From: Chloroflexaceae bacterium UBA1466
GTDB taxonomy: Bacteria; Chloroflexota; Chloroflexia; Chloroflexales; Chloroflexaceae
Direction: 5' to 3'
Length of the DNA stretch: 14,460 bases
Assembly (NCBI GenBank): GCA_002325605.1
Contig: DCSM01000090.1
Span: 1-14,460, forward strand
The notes beneath the pieces were generated by a model. It was not told where the DNA came from. It saw nothing but the letters and a program-made list of their open reading frames with translations, and did not search any database. The stretch's first letter is position 1. The number at the start of each line of letters is the position of its first letter. Positions 6,218 to 13,476 of this stretch are shown here, piece after piece. The translations under genes were made by a program, and so were the position numbers.

Positions 6218-7189
6218 TTAATTTTCAAATTGAGCGTTTCGCAAATTCTTAATCGCCAGGGGCAAGCGTGGTAAAAGGTCGCTGGCGACGGTTCCCATTT
6301 CCCCTAACTCTTCCCGGACTAAGGCCCCCGCTGCGCTATGAAGGTAGACCCCTAAGACGCTCGCAGCAAAGAGTTCCAGCCCTTGCGCCACCAACCCTGC
6401 AATCACTCCCGCTAAAACATCACCCGTTCCAGCCGTCGCTAAAGCGGGGTTGTCCGCCGCATGAATGACGCTCTCCCCGTTGGGGGCCGCGATGATGGTG
6501 GTTGCGCCCTTCAACACGACCACCTGCTCCCAGCGCTGGGCCGCCGTAGTCGCAACATCATGAAGGTCTGAGTCAAGTTCATCTAAGTCAAGGAGTCGCT
6601 TCATCTCACCGTGGTGGGGGGTCAAGATAAAGTGATTAGCGGGAAGGTAGGTAAACCAATCCTCGCTCTTTGCTAAAGCATTGAGCGCATCCGCATCAAG
6701 GACGGTAGGGGGTAAAGTAACAGGCTCAGGGAAGTTCTCCGCCTCGGCCCATTCCCCAACACTTCCTAAGTGAAAGCCAACGCGCATCTTTAGCGGCAAG
6801 GGTTTCAGCCCTAGAAAGTAGTTAATAAAGGTGTCAAGCGTATTGTTTCTACCTAAGCCAGGGCCAATTAAAAGGGCCTGATAATTTCCCACATGCTCGT
6901 TCAATTCGGGGAGCGAAACAGGGCCCAGGCTTCCCAAGGTAGCTTCAGGAAGGGGAAGTAAGGTTACTTCTGCGCTTTGCCAAGCCAGCGAAATTATGTT
7001 GCGAGCCGTGGCTAAGGTAACTAAGCCTGCCCCGACACGGCAGGCACTTGCCGTCGTTAAGGCCGCTGCGCCTGGGTAGTTGAGCGAACCTGCTACGACA
7101 AGTAACTTCCCAAACGTACCCTTATGAGCCATCGCGGGGCGCAAGGGAAGGAGCGCTTGCGCCTGTTCACGGGTGATAAATTCAGGCAT
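6218..7189 (-). CDS. nnrD: ADP-dependent NAD(P)H-hydrate dehydratase
   Basis: NnrD removes water from NADHX and NADPHX using ADP, repairing damaged nicotinamide cofactors in the cytosol. The ribokinase-like YjeF_C (CARKD) domain spans the whole 323 residues. Evidence is HKGTFGKLLVVAGS (22-35), the ACRVGAGLVTLAT segment (about 49-61), IGPGLGR (108-114), LDADALNALA (164-173), TPHHGEMKRLL (190-200), VVLKGATTI (224-232) and the key loop NPALATAGTGDVLAGVIAG (247-265) with catalytic-type Asp257. The epimerase half (NnrE, YjeF_N) that is often fused is absent, so the epimerase would have to be encoded elsewhere. Residues about 127-162 form an extra loop before LDADALN compared with compact members. 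AAAGG lies about 9 bases before the ATG. It is the first gene of the nnrD-fmdB-ftsY group. Confidence 0.93.
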   Translation of the reverse strand: MPEFITREQAQALLPLRPAMAHKGTFGKLLVVAGSLNYPGAAALTTASACRVGAGLVTLATARNIISLAWQSAEVTLLPLPEATLGSLGPVSLPELNEHVGNYQALLIGPGLGRNNTLDTFINYFLGLKPLPLKMRVGFHLGSVGEWAEAENFPEPVTLPPTVLDADALNALAKSEDWFTYLPANHFILTPHHGEMKRLLDLDELDSDLHDVATTAAQRWEQVVVLKGATTIIAAPNGESVIHAADNPALATAGTGDVLAGVIAGLVAQGLELFAASVLGVYLHSAAGALVREELGEMGTVASDLLPRLPLAIKNLRNAQFEN

Positions 7190-7292
7190 AGAAGGACCCT
7201 TTCACTGAGATTAAAGTCGCTCAAAGCCGCTTGCCTGGTCGTGCAAACCACTTAGGGCTGAGTCTAGCAGCGGCTGGCTTTGTGATTTGCCC

Positions 7293-7321
7293 TTGCCAAA
7301 TTGCCCTTCCTTAAATATACT
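7293..7321 (+). promoter_or_regulatory. Sigma-70 promoter of the HU/DUF4469 gene
   Basis: TTGCCA (7293-7298) and TATACT (7316-7321) are separated by exactly 17 bases, close to consensus. Transcription should start near 7328, about 40 bases before the gene. The ribosome-binding site AAAGGAG is at 7354-7360. The gene is divergent from nnrD, whose own promoter in this gap was not clear. Confidence 0.7.
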
Positions 7322-7363
7322 ATATGCTAGGCGTTCTGTCTAATGAGCTAGTTAAAGGAGCTT

Positions 7364-8056
7364 ATGATGCCCATTCGTTATCGGCTTGAGGAAAACAGCC
7401 TCAAGGTCAACAGCTATTATGCTCGCGTTATGCGCGAAAGTACAGTCAGCCACGAAGAGCTTATTGCCGCGCTAGTTACCCGCACAGGTCTCCCTGCTCA
7501 TGAGTTGCAAACGGTGTTGGATGCCTTTAATACAGAGCTTGCCCAGAATCTTATTGCAGGCAGAGCGATTATCGTCAAAGGTTTAGCGACTTTTGCCGTT
7601 AGTTTAAGTGGGAAGTTTACTTCGCCTGATGTGATTCTCACAAAGGACAATGCTCAATTAAACATTTCTATCCAGGAGAGCGTAAGCCTGTGTGAGATTG
7701 TCGCGGCTCAAGCGAGTTATAGTCGAGAGTCTATGGCGGTTAAGGTTCCAATAATCGGCAGTTTCTACGATGTCGCCTCGAAGAGCTACAATAGCTATAC
7801 GGCAGGAAACATCATACGGCTGACTGGCGACAACCTAAAGTTCAACCCCGAACAACAGGATGAGGGGGTTTTTGTCCACGCCAGTGTTCCCACTTTGCGG
7901 CTAAGTAGCTACTCAGTGATCAATAATAAGCAGATAGATGGGCTTATGCCTACTGAGGCGAGTGGCAATCTGACCGTGATTGTGCGGGCGCGTTACACGC
8001 CAGATGGGAGCCTGCGCGAGAGCATTTATCAGCATCTGGTCAGCCCAGTGAGCTAG
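7364..8056 (+). CDS. HU-like DNA-binding protein with DUF4469/Ig-like C-terminal domain
   Basis: Residues about 1-110 resemble the HU/IHF-like domain of the HU-HIG type: two helices (VSHEELIAALVTRTGLPAHE, then LQTVLDAFNTELAQNLIAG) and a beta part GRAIIVKGLATFAVSLSGKF with the typical turn before a strand. Residues about 125-230 match the layout of DUF4469, an Ig-like domain found with such proteins: VPIIGSFYDV, then AGNIIRLTGDNLKF, and a final strand-rich TVIVRARYTPDGSLRESIY. The first ATG (7364) is only 3 bases from AAAGGAG, while ATG 7367 is 6 bases away, so translation may begin at 7367 as MPIRYRLEENSLK. The family is best known from Bacteroidota, so transfer is possible. The function is unknown; DNA or nucleoid binding by the N domain is inferred. 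It has its own promoter and converges on the GT4 gene. Confidence 0.75.
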   Translation: MMPIRYRLEENSLKVNSYYARVMRESTVSHEELIAALVTRTGLPAHELQTVLDAFNTELAQNLIAGRAIIVKGLATFAVSLSGKFTSPDVILTKDNAQLNISIQESVSLCEIVAAQASYSRESMAVKVPIIGSFYDVASKSYNSYTAGNIIRLTGDNLKFNPEQQDEGVFVHASVPTLRLSSYSVINNKQIDGLMPTEASGNLTVIVRARYTPDGSLRESIYQHLVSPVS

Positions 8057-8062
8057 ATGACT

Positions 8063-8160
8063 CAGGCAGCTTCGATTCCGCAGGCAGGCAGCGTCGACTC
8101 CGCAGGCAGGCAGCGTCGCCTCCGCAGGCAGGCAGCGTCGACTCCGCAGGCAGGCAGCTT
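8063..8160 (+). repeat. 22-bp tandem repeats, about 4.3 copies
   Basis: A 22-base unit beginning CAGGCAGGCAGC restarts at 8081, 8103, 8125 and 8147, with a shortened first copy at 8063 (4 bases missing). The variable middle is GTCGACTC, GTCGCCTC and GTCGACTC in the full copies. The period is not a multiple of three, and the array lies between convergent genes, so it is non-coding. Copy number may vary between strains. Confidence 0.9.
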
Positions 8161-8179
8161 GGTCTGAACTGCCTGCCTG
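8147..8179. terminator. Hairpin closing the repeat array, possible two-way terminator
   Basis: CAGGCAGGCAG (8147-8157), the start of the last repeat, pairs perfectly over 11 bases with an inverted copy CTGCCTGCCTG (8169-8179). TT/AA pairs next to the loop add to it. It lies between the stop of the HU-like gene (8056) and the stop of the GT4 gene (8203), the right place to separate convergent transcripts. No T-run follows, so Rho-independent action is uncertain. Confidence 0.5.
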
Positions 8180-8202
8180 TGCGATTCAAGCGACCAGGGC
8201 TT

Positions 8203-9486
8203 TTAGCAGACTTGAGCCAGTCGCCAGTTGTCAAAGCAGGGGCAAAGCCGTTCTTTCAACAGGCTGTGATAGAGCTTGAGAACCTTGCATGTCACGCTGC
8301 GCCAGCTAAAGTTGAGAGCGCGTTGCCGGGCCGCTTGCCCTAAAGCGGCTTGAGCTTGAGCATCATTTAAGAGCAATTCGATCTGGGCGGCCAGCGCAGC
8401 AGAGTCGCCTGGAGGGACTAAGAGACCGCTGCGGCCCGCCTCAATCGTCCAGCCTAAACCGCCAACATTGGAAGCAATCACGGGCTTGCCGCAGGCCATC
8501 GCCTCCAGCGCGGCTAATCCAAAAGACTCATAAAAGGATGGGGCAGCGACCAAATCGGCAGCAGCATAATAAGTGCTAAGGCGCTCCTGGGGTTGAGTCC
8601 CCAAGAAGCTAACCTGCTTTTGTAGCCCTAACTGTTGGCGCATATCGTCTAAACGACGTTGCTCTGTGTTCCAATTGAGGGAATTAGTTTCACTTTCCCC
8701 ACCAATGAGTAAGACTTTGAGCTTCCCGTGCAAAGCTGGCAGGCGCTGGGTCAGCAGAGCTAAGGCTTGAATGAGAATGTCCATCCCTTTAAGCGGTTCC
8801 ATCCGCCCAACACACACGATAAGGCGATCATCAGCGTTTAAGCCAAGCTGTTTCCGCGCTATCGGCTGCGCTTGCGGCGTGAATAGTTCATGGTCAACGC
8901 CACAGGGCACGATCTGAATCCGCGAGGCATCGGCTCCGTAGTGCCAGACCATCTGGGCGCGATCAAGGGGAGTCGCGGCGACAACAACCTCCACCTCCTG
9001 CATCAAACGCCGTTCAATCGCCACGCGCAGCTTAGTTTCCGCCTCCTCAACACTTCTAGCGACGCTATTCTTCATCGTGCCCAAAGTGTGAAACATGTTG
9101 ACAATCGGGACATCCCAAGCCTGGCGCAGACTAAGCGCGGCCTCACCAGATAACCAGTAATGGCTGTGGATCAGGCTGTAATGAAGCTGCTGACTGGCGG
9201 CAAAAGCGGTAACGTTGCGGGTGAACTCAGGGAGGTGGCGGAGGGTTAAGTTCTTGTTGTAAGGGGCCAAGGGGCCAGCGCGCAGGTTCACGACGCGCAC
9301 GCCAGGCGCTAAAACTTGAATGGAAGGGAGCTTCGAGTCTTGGAGGCGCGTGAAGATGTCAACAGGAATGCCGCGCCGGCCCAACTCGCTTGAAAGCTCT
9401 TTAACATAGACGTTCATTCCCCCCGCTTCCTTGCTGCCGAGGGAAGCCAACGGGCTGCTGTGAACGCTCAACATGGCTATTCGCAT
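8203..9486 (-). CDS. GT4-family glycosyltransferase (MshA/sucrose-phosphate-synthase-like)
   Basis: The 427-residue protein is a retaining GT-B glycosyltransferase of family 4. The acceptor half (1-200) begins MRIAMLSVHSSPLASLGSKE and then AGGMNVYVKEL, typical of the MshA and sucrose-phosphate-synthase group. LIHSHYWLSGEAAL (105-118) and MFHTLGTMKN (131-140) follow. The donor half has VGRMEPLKG (226-234) with Arg228 and Lys233 for the nucleotide sugar phosphates, and the E-x7-E motif ESFGLAALE (Glu320 and Glu328). The ATG at 9486 has AGGA and AGAGG upstream and a promoter at 9527-9555. The C terminus carries unusual cysteines (CPCFDNWRLAQVC). The gene is divergent from the GT2 gene. The acceptor is not known; mycothiol synthesis is not implied because no other mycothiol genes are seen. 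Confidence 0.92.
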   Translation of the reverse strand: MRIAMLSVHSSPLASLGSKEAGGMNVYVKELSSELGRRGIPVDIFTRLQDSKLPSIQVLAPGVRVVNLRAGPLAPYNKNLTLRHLPEFTRNVTAFAASQQLHYSLIHSHYWLSGEAALSLRQAWDVPIVNMFHTLGTMKNSVARSVEEAETKLRVAIERRLMQEVEVVVAATPLDRAQMVWHYGADASRIQIVPCGVDHELFTPQAQPIARKQLGLNADDRLIVCVGRMEPLKGMDILIQALALLTQRLPALHGKLKVLLIGGESETNSLNWNTEQRRLDDMRQQLGLQKQVSFLGTQPQERLSTYYAAADLVAAPSFYESFGLAALEAMACGKPVIASNVGGLGWTIEAGRSGLLVPPGDSAALAAQIELLLNDAQAQAALGQAARQRALNFSWRSVTCKVLKLYHSLLKERLCPCFDNWRLAQVC

Positions 9487-9526
9487 ACCTCTTATCCTTT
9501 TCTAAATGAGCAACTTGCCCACACAT

Positions 9527-9555
9527 AGTATACCCTAAGCGGCTGGGGTTGCCAC
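9527..9555 (-). promoter_or_regulatory. Probable promoter of the GT4 gene
   Basis: On the minus strand GTGGCA (9555-9550) precedes TATACT (9532-9527) by 17 bases, placing the start of transcription about 33 bases before the GT4 ATG. The same 82-base gap must also hold the promoter of the divergent GT2 gene, for which TTGCCC (9515-9520) and TATACC (9529-9534) are only weak candidates. Confidence 0.45.
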
Positions 9556-9567
9556 TTTGAGCTTCTT

Positions 9568-10317
9568 ATGCTAAACTTAGCACCCAATGAAGCCGATCTT
9601 GAAAGCCTAAAGAGAGTACTTGTGTCTAAGCCTCCTTTGCTAACAGTAATCATGCCCTGCTACAATGAAGCCGCGACGTTGCCCCTGATTCTCCAAGCGG
9701 TACGAGCAGTTGAGCTAGATAAAGAGATCATCGCGGTAGACGACCATTCGACGGATAACACGCTGGCGGTGCTTCAAGCTGAGGCGGCTAATGACCCCCG
9801 AATGCAGGTCATCAGTCACCCTTACAATCGAGGGAAGGGGGCCGCAGTCCGCAGTGGGCTGGCCCATGCCCAGGGCTTGATCACGATCATCCAGGATGCG
9901 GACCTTGAATACGACCCCCAGGACTACTATGAGCTAGTTCGGCCCATCGCTGAGGGGAAGGTTACTGTGGTCTATGGAAGCAGGTTTATGGGGCGGCACA
10001 CGGGGATGTACTTCTGGAACGCGCTGGGCAATAAGGGCCTAACCTTCCTTACGAACTTCCTCTTCAACAGTTGGATTTCAGACATGGAGACCTGCTATAA
10101 GGCCATAAAGACTGACATCCTGCGGAGCCTCAAGCTGGAGAGTAGTGATTTCAGAATAGAGCCTGAGATCACGGCAAAGGTGCTGCGCCAAGGACATCGC
10201 ATCTATGAAGTACCCGTAAGTTACATGGGGCGCACCTATGAAGAGGGGAAGAAAATGAAACCTAGTCAGGGAGTATATGCGATTCTGGCCCTTCTGCGCT
10301 ACCGCCTCTGGGCCTAG
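9568..10317 (+). CDS. GT2-family glycosyltransferase (dolichol-phosphate-mannose-synthase-like)
   Basis: A 249-residue inverting GT-A transferase that would move a sugar from a nucleotide sugar to a polyprenyl phosphate or similar lipid. The signatures are TVIMPCYNEAATLP (26-39), IIAVDDHSTDNT (54-65), NRGKGAAVRSGLAHA (87-101) and the metal-binding D-x-D in QDADLEYDPQDY (109-120). SRFMG then DMETCYKAIKTDIL and the EVPVSYMGRTYEEGKK tail match the DPM1-like subgroup. No membrane helices follow, so it is the soluble, membrane-associated short form. It starts with ATG and has no clear ribosome-binding site. It overlaps the GH78 gene by 41 bases, so translation may be coupled. Together with GT4 and GH78 it suggests glycan assembly or trimming at the envelope. 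Confidence 0.92.
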   Translation: MLNLAPNEADLESLKRVLVSKPPLLTVIMPCYNEAATLPLILQAVRAVELDKEIIAVDDHSTDNTLAVLQAEAANDPRMQVISHPYNRGKGAAVRSGLAHAQGLITIIQDADLEYDPQDYYELVRPIAEGKVTVVYGSRFMGRHTGMYFWNALGNKGLTFLTNFLFNSWISDMETCYKAIKTDILRSLKLESSDFRIEPEITAKVLRQGHRIYEVPVSYMGRTYEEGKKMKPSQGVYAILALLRYRLWA

Positions 10318-13153
10318 CTCGCTGGTTCCTTCCCTTTTGTGCCTTCTCTTCCTCCTGGCAGTGCTAGGAGGAAGCTTGTTATTCCTCCTCCCGCTGCGCC
10401 CTTCCCAGAAGCTCCCTGGCACACCGATCTGGGCCATTGAGAGTGCTGAAGAAGGAAATGTCGCCCTCTTTCGCTATCGTTTCAAAACGACAGAAGCGAT
10501 CTCGCAGGTCTCCTTCAATCTCTTTGCGGACACGCGCTATGAAGCTTGGGTAGATAATACTTGGGTTGGGCGAGGGCCTGCGCGATTTTCGCATGTGCGC
10601 CAGGAGTTTGACCGCTTACCCGTCGCTGATCTTGCTCCAGGAGAGCATATCCTCGCGGTCTTAGTGCAATCTGCCCCTAATCAACGGCGTTCAGAGGCGC
10701 TTCGAGCAGGGTTGCAAGGCAATTTGCAAGGCTTAACTAAGGCTGGACAAGGTGTTACTTTAGCCCAAACTGGTCGGGCATGGAAGGCCAAGGTAACGGC
10801 TGCTTGGAACCCTAAAGCTCGGCAGATTCATGCTTGGAACCTGATTGGGCCGCAAGAGCTATTGGACTTGCGGAAGCTTCCCGCCACCTGGACGGCTCTA
10901 AACTACGACGACCATACGTGGTGGCCAGCCAAGACCTTACCGCCTTGGACCTTCCCTCAGCTTCTCCCCCGTACCATACCTTTGTTGCACTTCCTCCCTC
11001 GTGAACCGTTAGCCTGTGTTGAAGCGGGGCTGCTTTCGCCTACGCAGCAGATTATAGACCTCGACGGGCCTGGGGGAGGGAAGAGCCAGCTTGTGCAAAT
11101 CCCTTTCACGGCCACGAAGAAGTTGCGCTTTGTGATCGAGGCGACTACCGCTTTGCCCGCCCAAATAGATGCGGGAAGGTCATTGACTTGGGGCGTAGTA
11201 GGGGCCGCAAAGCAGCCTGACCTTTTGCGAAGTGAGCAGACCATTGAGGCTGGGCCACACTATTTGAGCCTGCAAGTTCCCTCCAATGGGGCAGCCTTGG
11301 CCGTGCCAAAGAAGGATGTGCAGCTGGCTTATGCGCTGGTGCAAGGGAGCGATGCAGGGCGCAGGATGTTGCTAGGCAACCCTGTCGCAGGAAGCTCAAA
11401 GGCCCCAAAGGTGAGCTTGCATGAAGGGAAGGCTACGGCTTTAATCCCTGCGAGCGATAGGCCGCGCTACTTTCTGCTAGACTTTGGGCGAACGGTGCAT
11501 GCGCGTCCGGAGCTTCTAGCAGAAGGGCCCGCAGGGACGATCATCGAGGTCGGTTGGGATGAGCGCCTGACGGCAGGGCGAGCCTTACCTGCGCCTGGCT
11601 CCTTGCATAAAGACCTGTGGCGGCAAGTTGACTCGTGGGTCTTGGATGGGACTGCGCGGCGCTTGACGACCTTAGACACGCGGGCGGGGCGGTACATGTT
11701 GGTCCTTATCTGGGGCAAAGGTGAAGTAAAGCTCTCTAACATCCAGGCCCTTGAGGAAACTTACGTCGCAGCGCTGCCAGGTTCATTTACTTCCAGCGAC
11801 CCTTTGCTTGACCAGATTTGGCAAGTTGGGGCGACGACCTTGATCCCAAACATGACTGATGCGTATGCTGACCCGTGGCGGGAACGGGGGGAATGGTGGG
11901 GAGATACCTTTGTGGCGTTTCATGTCAATGAGGTTGCGGTAGGGGATCAAGCTCTGTTCAAGCGGGGCCTGCGGATGCTTGGGGAGACGCAAGGGCGCGA
12001 CGGGCGCGTTGCGCCCGTCGCGCCCCACAACGCCCAACCGACCCTTCTGCTAGACTATGCGCTTCTGTGGGTGGAAGGTCTGCATCACTATTGGCAGTTG
12101 ACGGGTGATCTGAAGCTGGTTAAAGAACTCTTCCCAAAGGCCCAGCGGCTCATGACTTACCTGCGAACTTACGAGAATCGAAGCGGCTTACTCTACCTTC
12201 CCCCTGAGCGGGCCTGGTCGCAAGCGGCCCTGATTGATTGGAGTGCAAGTAGTAGTCGCAATGGTGAGTCGACGGCCCTTAATGCGCTCTATGCGGCAAG
12301 TTTGGGGAAGATGGGGGAGTTGAGTGAGGCGTTAGGGGGGAATGGGGCAACGTATGAGCGGCATAGTTGGCAGGTAAAGGCTACCTTGCAGGCGCGGCTC
12401 TACCTGCCAACGTTGAAGACCTTTGCCAGCAGTCGCTTTGGCGCTAACCTTATCTGGCCCACAGCGCAGGCGCAAGCGTGGGCCTTAGTCTATGATCTGG
12501 TTCCCGCAGCGAAGCGGGCGGAGGTAACGGAGGAACTCTTAAAGCAGTTGCAACCCTTCTGGGAGAATGGGGTTCCCAAAGTAGAGATCTATGGCCTCTT
12601 CTGGGTATTAGAGGCGTTGGGGCAGAATGGAAGGGGTGAAGAGGCGCTTCAGCTGATTCGGGAGAATTATGGGCAGTTGCTGGCCCAAGGTGCTACAACG
12701 TGGTGGGAGACCTTCACGAGCAACCAGCGGCTCGACTCAAGTTTGTCCCATGCGTGGGGTGGGTCGCCCACCTGGTTCCTCACGACCTACGTCTTAGGGG
12801 CCCGGCAGACGGGGCCTGGGACATGGCAAGTCGCGCCGCAGCCAAGTGGGTTGCAAAGGGCCGCAGGCGTGTTACCGCTACCCGAAGGCCCTTTAGCAGT
12901 CTCGTGGCAAGTCTTTACTTCATGCCACCAGATGCAATTGACCATCGTCGCACCGCCTAAGACCAAAGGTTCCCTGCTCTTACCTTTAGCCTTCGCAAGC
13001 AGCCAAGTTTTGCTCAATGGGCAAGTTGTTTGGCCGCACCTGGGCAATTCAGCAGAAGGTTCTGCCCAGCTGACGGGGGCGGGCCTAACGGTGGGGTTGG
13101 GGGAAGGTAGGGCTACGATAGAGGTGAAAGGTGGGGAGCGGTGTAAGAAGTAG
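10277..13153 (+). CDS. Membrane-anchored GH78 alpha-L-rhamnosidase-like protein
   Basis: The 958-residue protein begins with a signal-anchor (hydrophobic residues about 16-40, LLCLLFLLAVLGG and onwards), so the body should lie outside the cytoplasm. Beta-rich domains (about 50-490) contain a YxLLDFGR segment typical of GH78 (YFLLDFGRTVHA). The (alpha/alpha)6 barrel starts at about residue 505 (SSDPLLDQIWQVG), and GH78 marks are DPWRERGEWWGD (about 532-543; the Glu of RER is the candidate general acid), the W-E pair in TTWWETF (about 807-813) and SHAWGGSPTWFL (about 824-835). Enzymes of this family release alpha-L-rhamnose by inversion. AGGGAG lies 3 bases before ATG 10277, inside the end of the GT2 gene. 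The protein may act on rhamnose-containing glycans taken up or made by its neighbours. Exact substrate and activity are not proven from sequence. Confidence 0.85.
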   Translation: MRFWPFCATASGPSSLVPSLLCLLFLLAVLGGSLLFLLPLRPSQKLPGTPIWAIESAEEGNVALFRYRFKTTEAISQVSFNLFADTRYEAWVDNTWVGRGPARFSHVRQEFDRLPVADLAPGEHILAVLVQSAPNQRRSEALRAGLQGNLQGLTKAGQGVTLAQTGRAWKAKVTAAWNPKARQIHAWNLIGPQELLDLRKLPATWTALNYDDHTWWPAKTLPPWTFPQLLPRTIPLLHFLPREPLACVEAGLLSPTQQIIDLDGPGGGKSQLVQIPFTATKKLRFVIEATTALPAQIDAGRSLTWGVVGAAKQPDLLRSEQTIEAGPHYLSLQVPSNGAALAVPKKDVQLAYALVQGSDAGRRMLLGNPVAGSSKAPKVSLHEGKATALIPASDRPRYFLLDFGRTVHARPELLAEGPAGTIIEVGWDERLTAGRALPAPGSLHKDLWRQVDSWVLDGTARRLTTLDTRAGRYMLVLIWGKGEVKLSNIQALEETYVAALPGSFTSSDPLLDQIWQVGATTLIPNMTDAYADPWRERGEWWGDTFVAFHVNEVAVGDQALFKRGLRMLGETQGRDGRVAPVAPHNAQPTLLLDYALLWVEGLHHYWQLTGDLKLVKELFPKAQRLMTYLRTYENRSGLLYLPPERAWSQAALIDWSASSSRNGESTALNALYAASLGKMGELSEALGGNGATYERHSWQVKATLQARLYLPTLKTFASSRFGANLIWPTAQAQAWALVYDLVPAAKRAEVTEELLKQLQPFWENGVPKVEIYGLFWVLEALGQNGRGEEALQLIRENYGQLLAQGATTWWETFTSNQRLDSSLSHAWGGSPTWFLTTYVLGARQTGPGTWQVAPQPSGLQRAAGVLPLPEGPLAVSWQVFTSCHQMQLTIVAPPKTKGSLLLPLAFASSQVLLNGQVVWPHLGNSAEGSAQLTGAGLTVGLGEGRATIEVKGGERCKK
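11993..12025. repeat. 15-bp perfect palindrome inside the GH78 gene
   Basis: GGGCGCGACGGGCGC (11993-12007) and its exact reverse complement (12011-12025) flank a three-base GTT loop. The arms are codon-aligned: five codons (GRDGR), one loop codon (Val) and five codons (APVAP). It is inside the catalytic region of the enzyme, so the inverted repeat must be tolerated or useful in coding sequence. Confidence 0.85.
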
Positions 13154-13288
13154 TGTCTTCCACCAACTCCCTCAACGAGCATTTTGATCATGCTAAGGCA
13201 ATTCTGAAGCCAAGCTTACCCAGCTGTCAAGCGTCGAGCGAGCTATAATTGAGGTTTGAAGGGCAGTGCTTCAAGCCTAAATTGCCTC

Positions 13289-13317
13289 TTGTAAAATCCT
13301 ATAGCTTGTGGTATAAT
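13289..13317 (+). promoter_or_regulatory. Strong sigma-70 promoter of the secreted-protein gene
   Basis: TTGTAA (13289-13294), 17 bases, then perfect TATAAT (13312-13317) with TGG before it, giving an extended -10. The start of transcription should be near 13324. A second TATAAT at 13244-13249 has no good -35. Between the two boxes is a 6-bp dyad (13256-13274). The leader holds a 7-bp hairpin TAAGCGG-CCGCTTA (13329-13348) and a perfect AGGAGG (13358-13363) 6 bases before ATG 13370. Confidence 0.75.
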
Positions 13318-13369
13318 ATCAGCCCACATAAGCGGTATTCTCCGCTTAATCAAGCTTAGGAGGCTTCTC

Positions 13370-13459
13370 ATGGCAGAAAACTCTCGTTGGAACTGTACGC
13401 TCAGGTCGGTCATTCAGTTCGGCAAAAAGGCCAAAAATCGCTGGCCAAAAACCACATAG
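13370..13459 (+). CDS. 29-codon leader ORF ending in TAG before the signal peptide
   Basis: ATG 13370 has near-ideal expression signals: strong promoter, AGGAGG and 6-base spacing. The ORF reads MAENSRWNCT and on to NRWPKTT, is basic, and stops at TAG 13457-13459. The reading frame continues without another stop directly into a hydrophobic signal-peptide core (WFLAILVLIALSGLLCG) and the secreted protein. The N-terminal basic stretch therefore looks like the n-region of that same signal peptide, cut off by one stop codon. It could be a true leader peptide, the start of a gene inactivated by one mutation, a programmed read-through site or an assembly error. TAG is an ordinary stop elsewhere in this window (the HU-like, GT2 and GH78 genes end in it), so recoding of all TAGs is not supported. 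Confidence 0.6.
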   Translation: MAENSRWNCTLRSVIQFGKKAKNRWPKTT

Positions 13460-13476
13460 TGGTTTTTGGCCATTTT
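13442..13476 (+). terminator. 14-bp perfect hairpin holding the stop codon, possible attenuator
   Basis: TGGCCAAAAACCAC (13442-13455) pairs perfectly with GTGGTTTTTGGCCA (13459-13472) around an ATA loop, followed by TTTT (13473-13476). The in-frame TAG occupies the loop and first base of the 3' arm. A second GGCCAAAAA at 13429-13437 could pair alternatively with TTTTTGGCC (13463-13471). The layout suits transcription attenuation or a ribosome-controlled switch; the T-run is short, so termination is unproven. Confidence 0.5.

Noticed and set aside
8063..8160. Repeat array considered as CRISPR
   Set aside because: The units are directly adjacent 22-bp tandem copies without unique spacers, and no cas gene is present.
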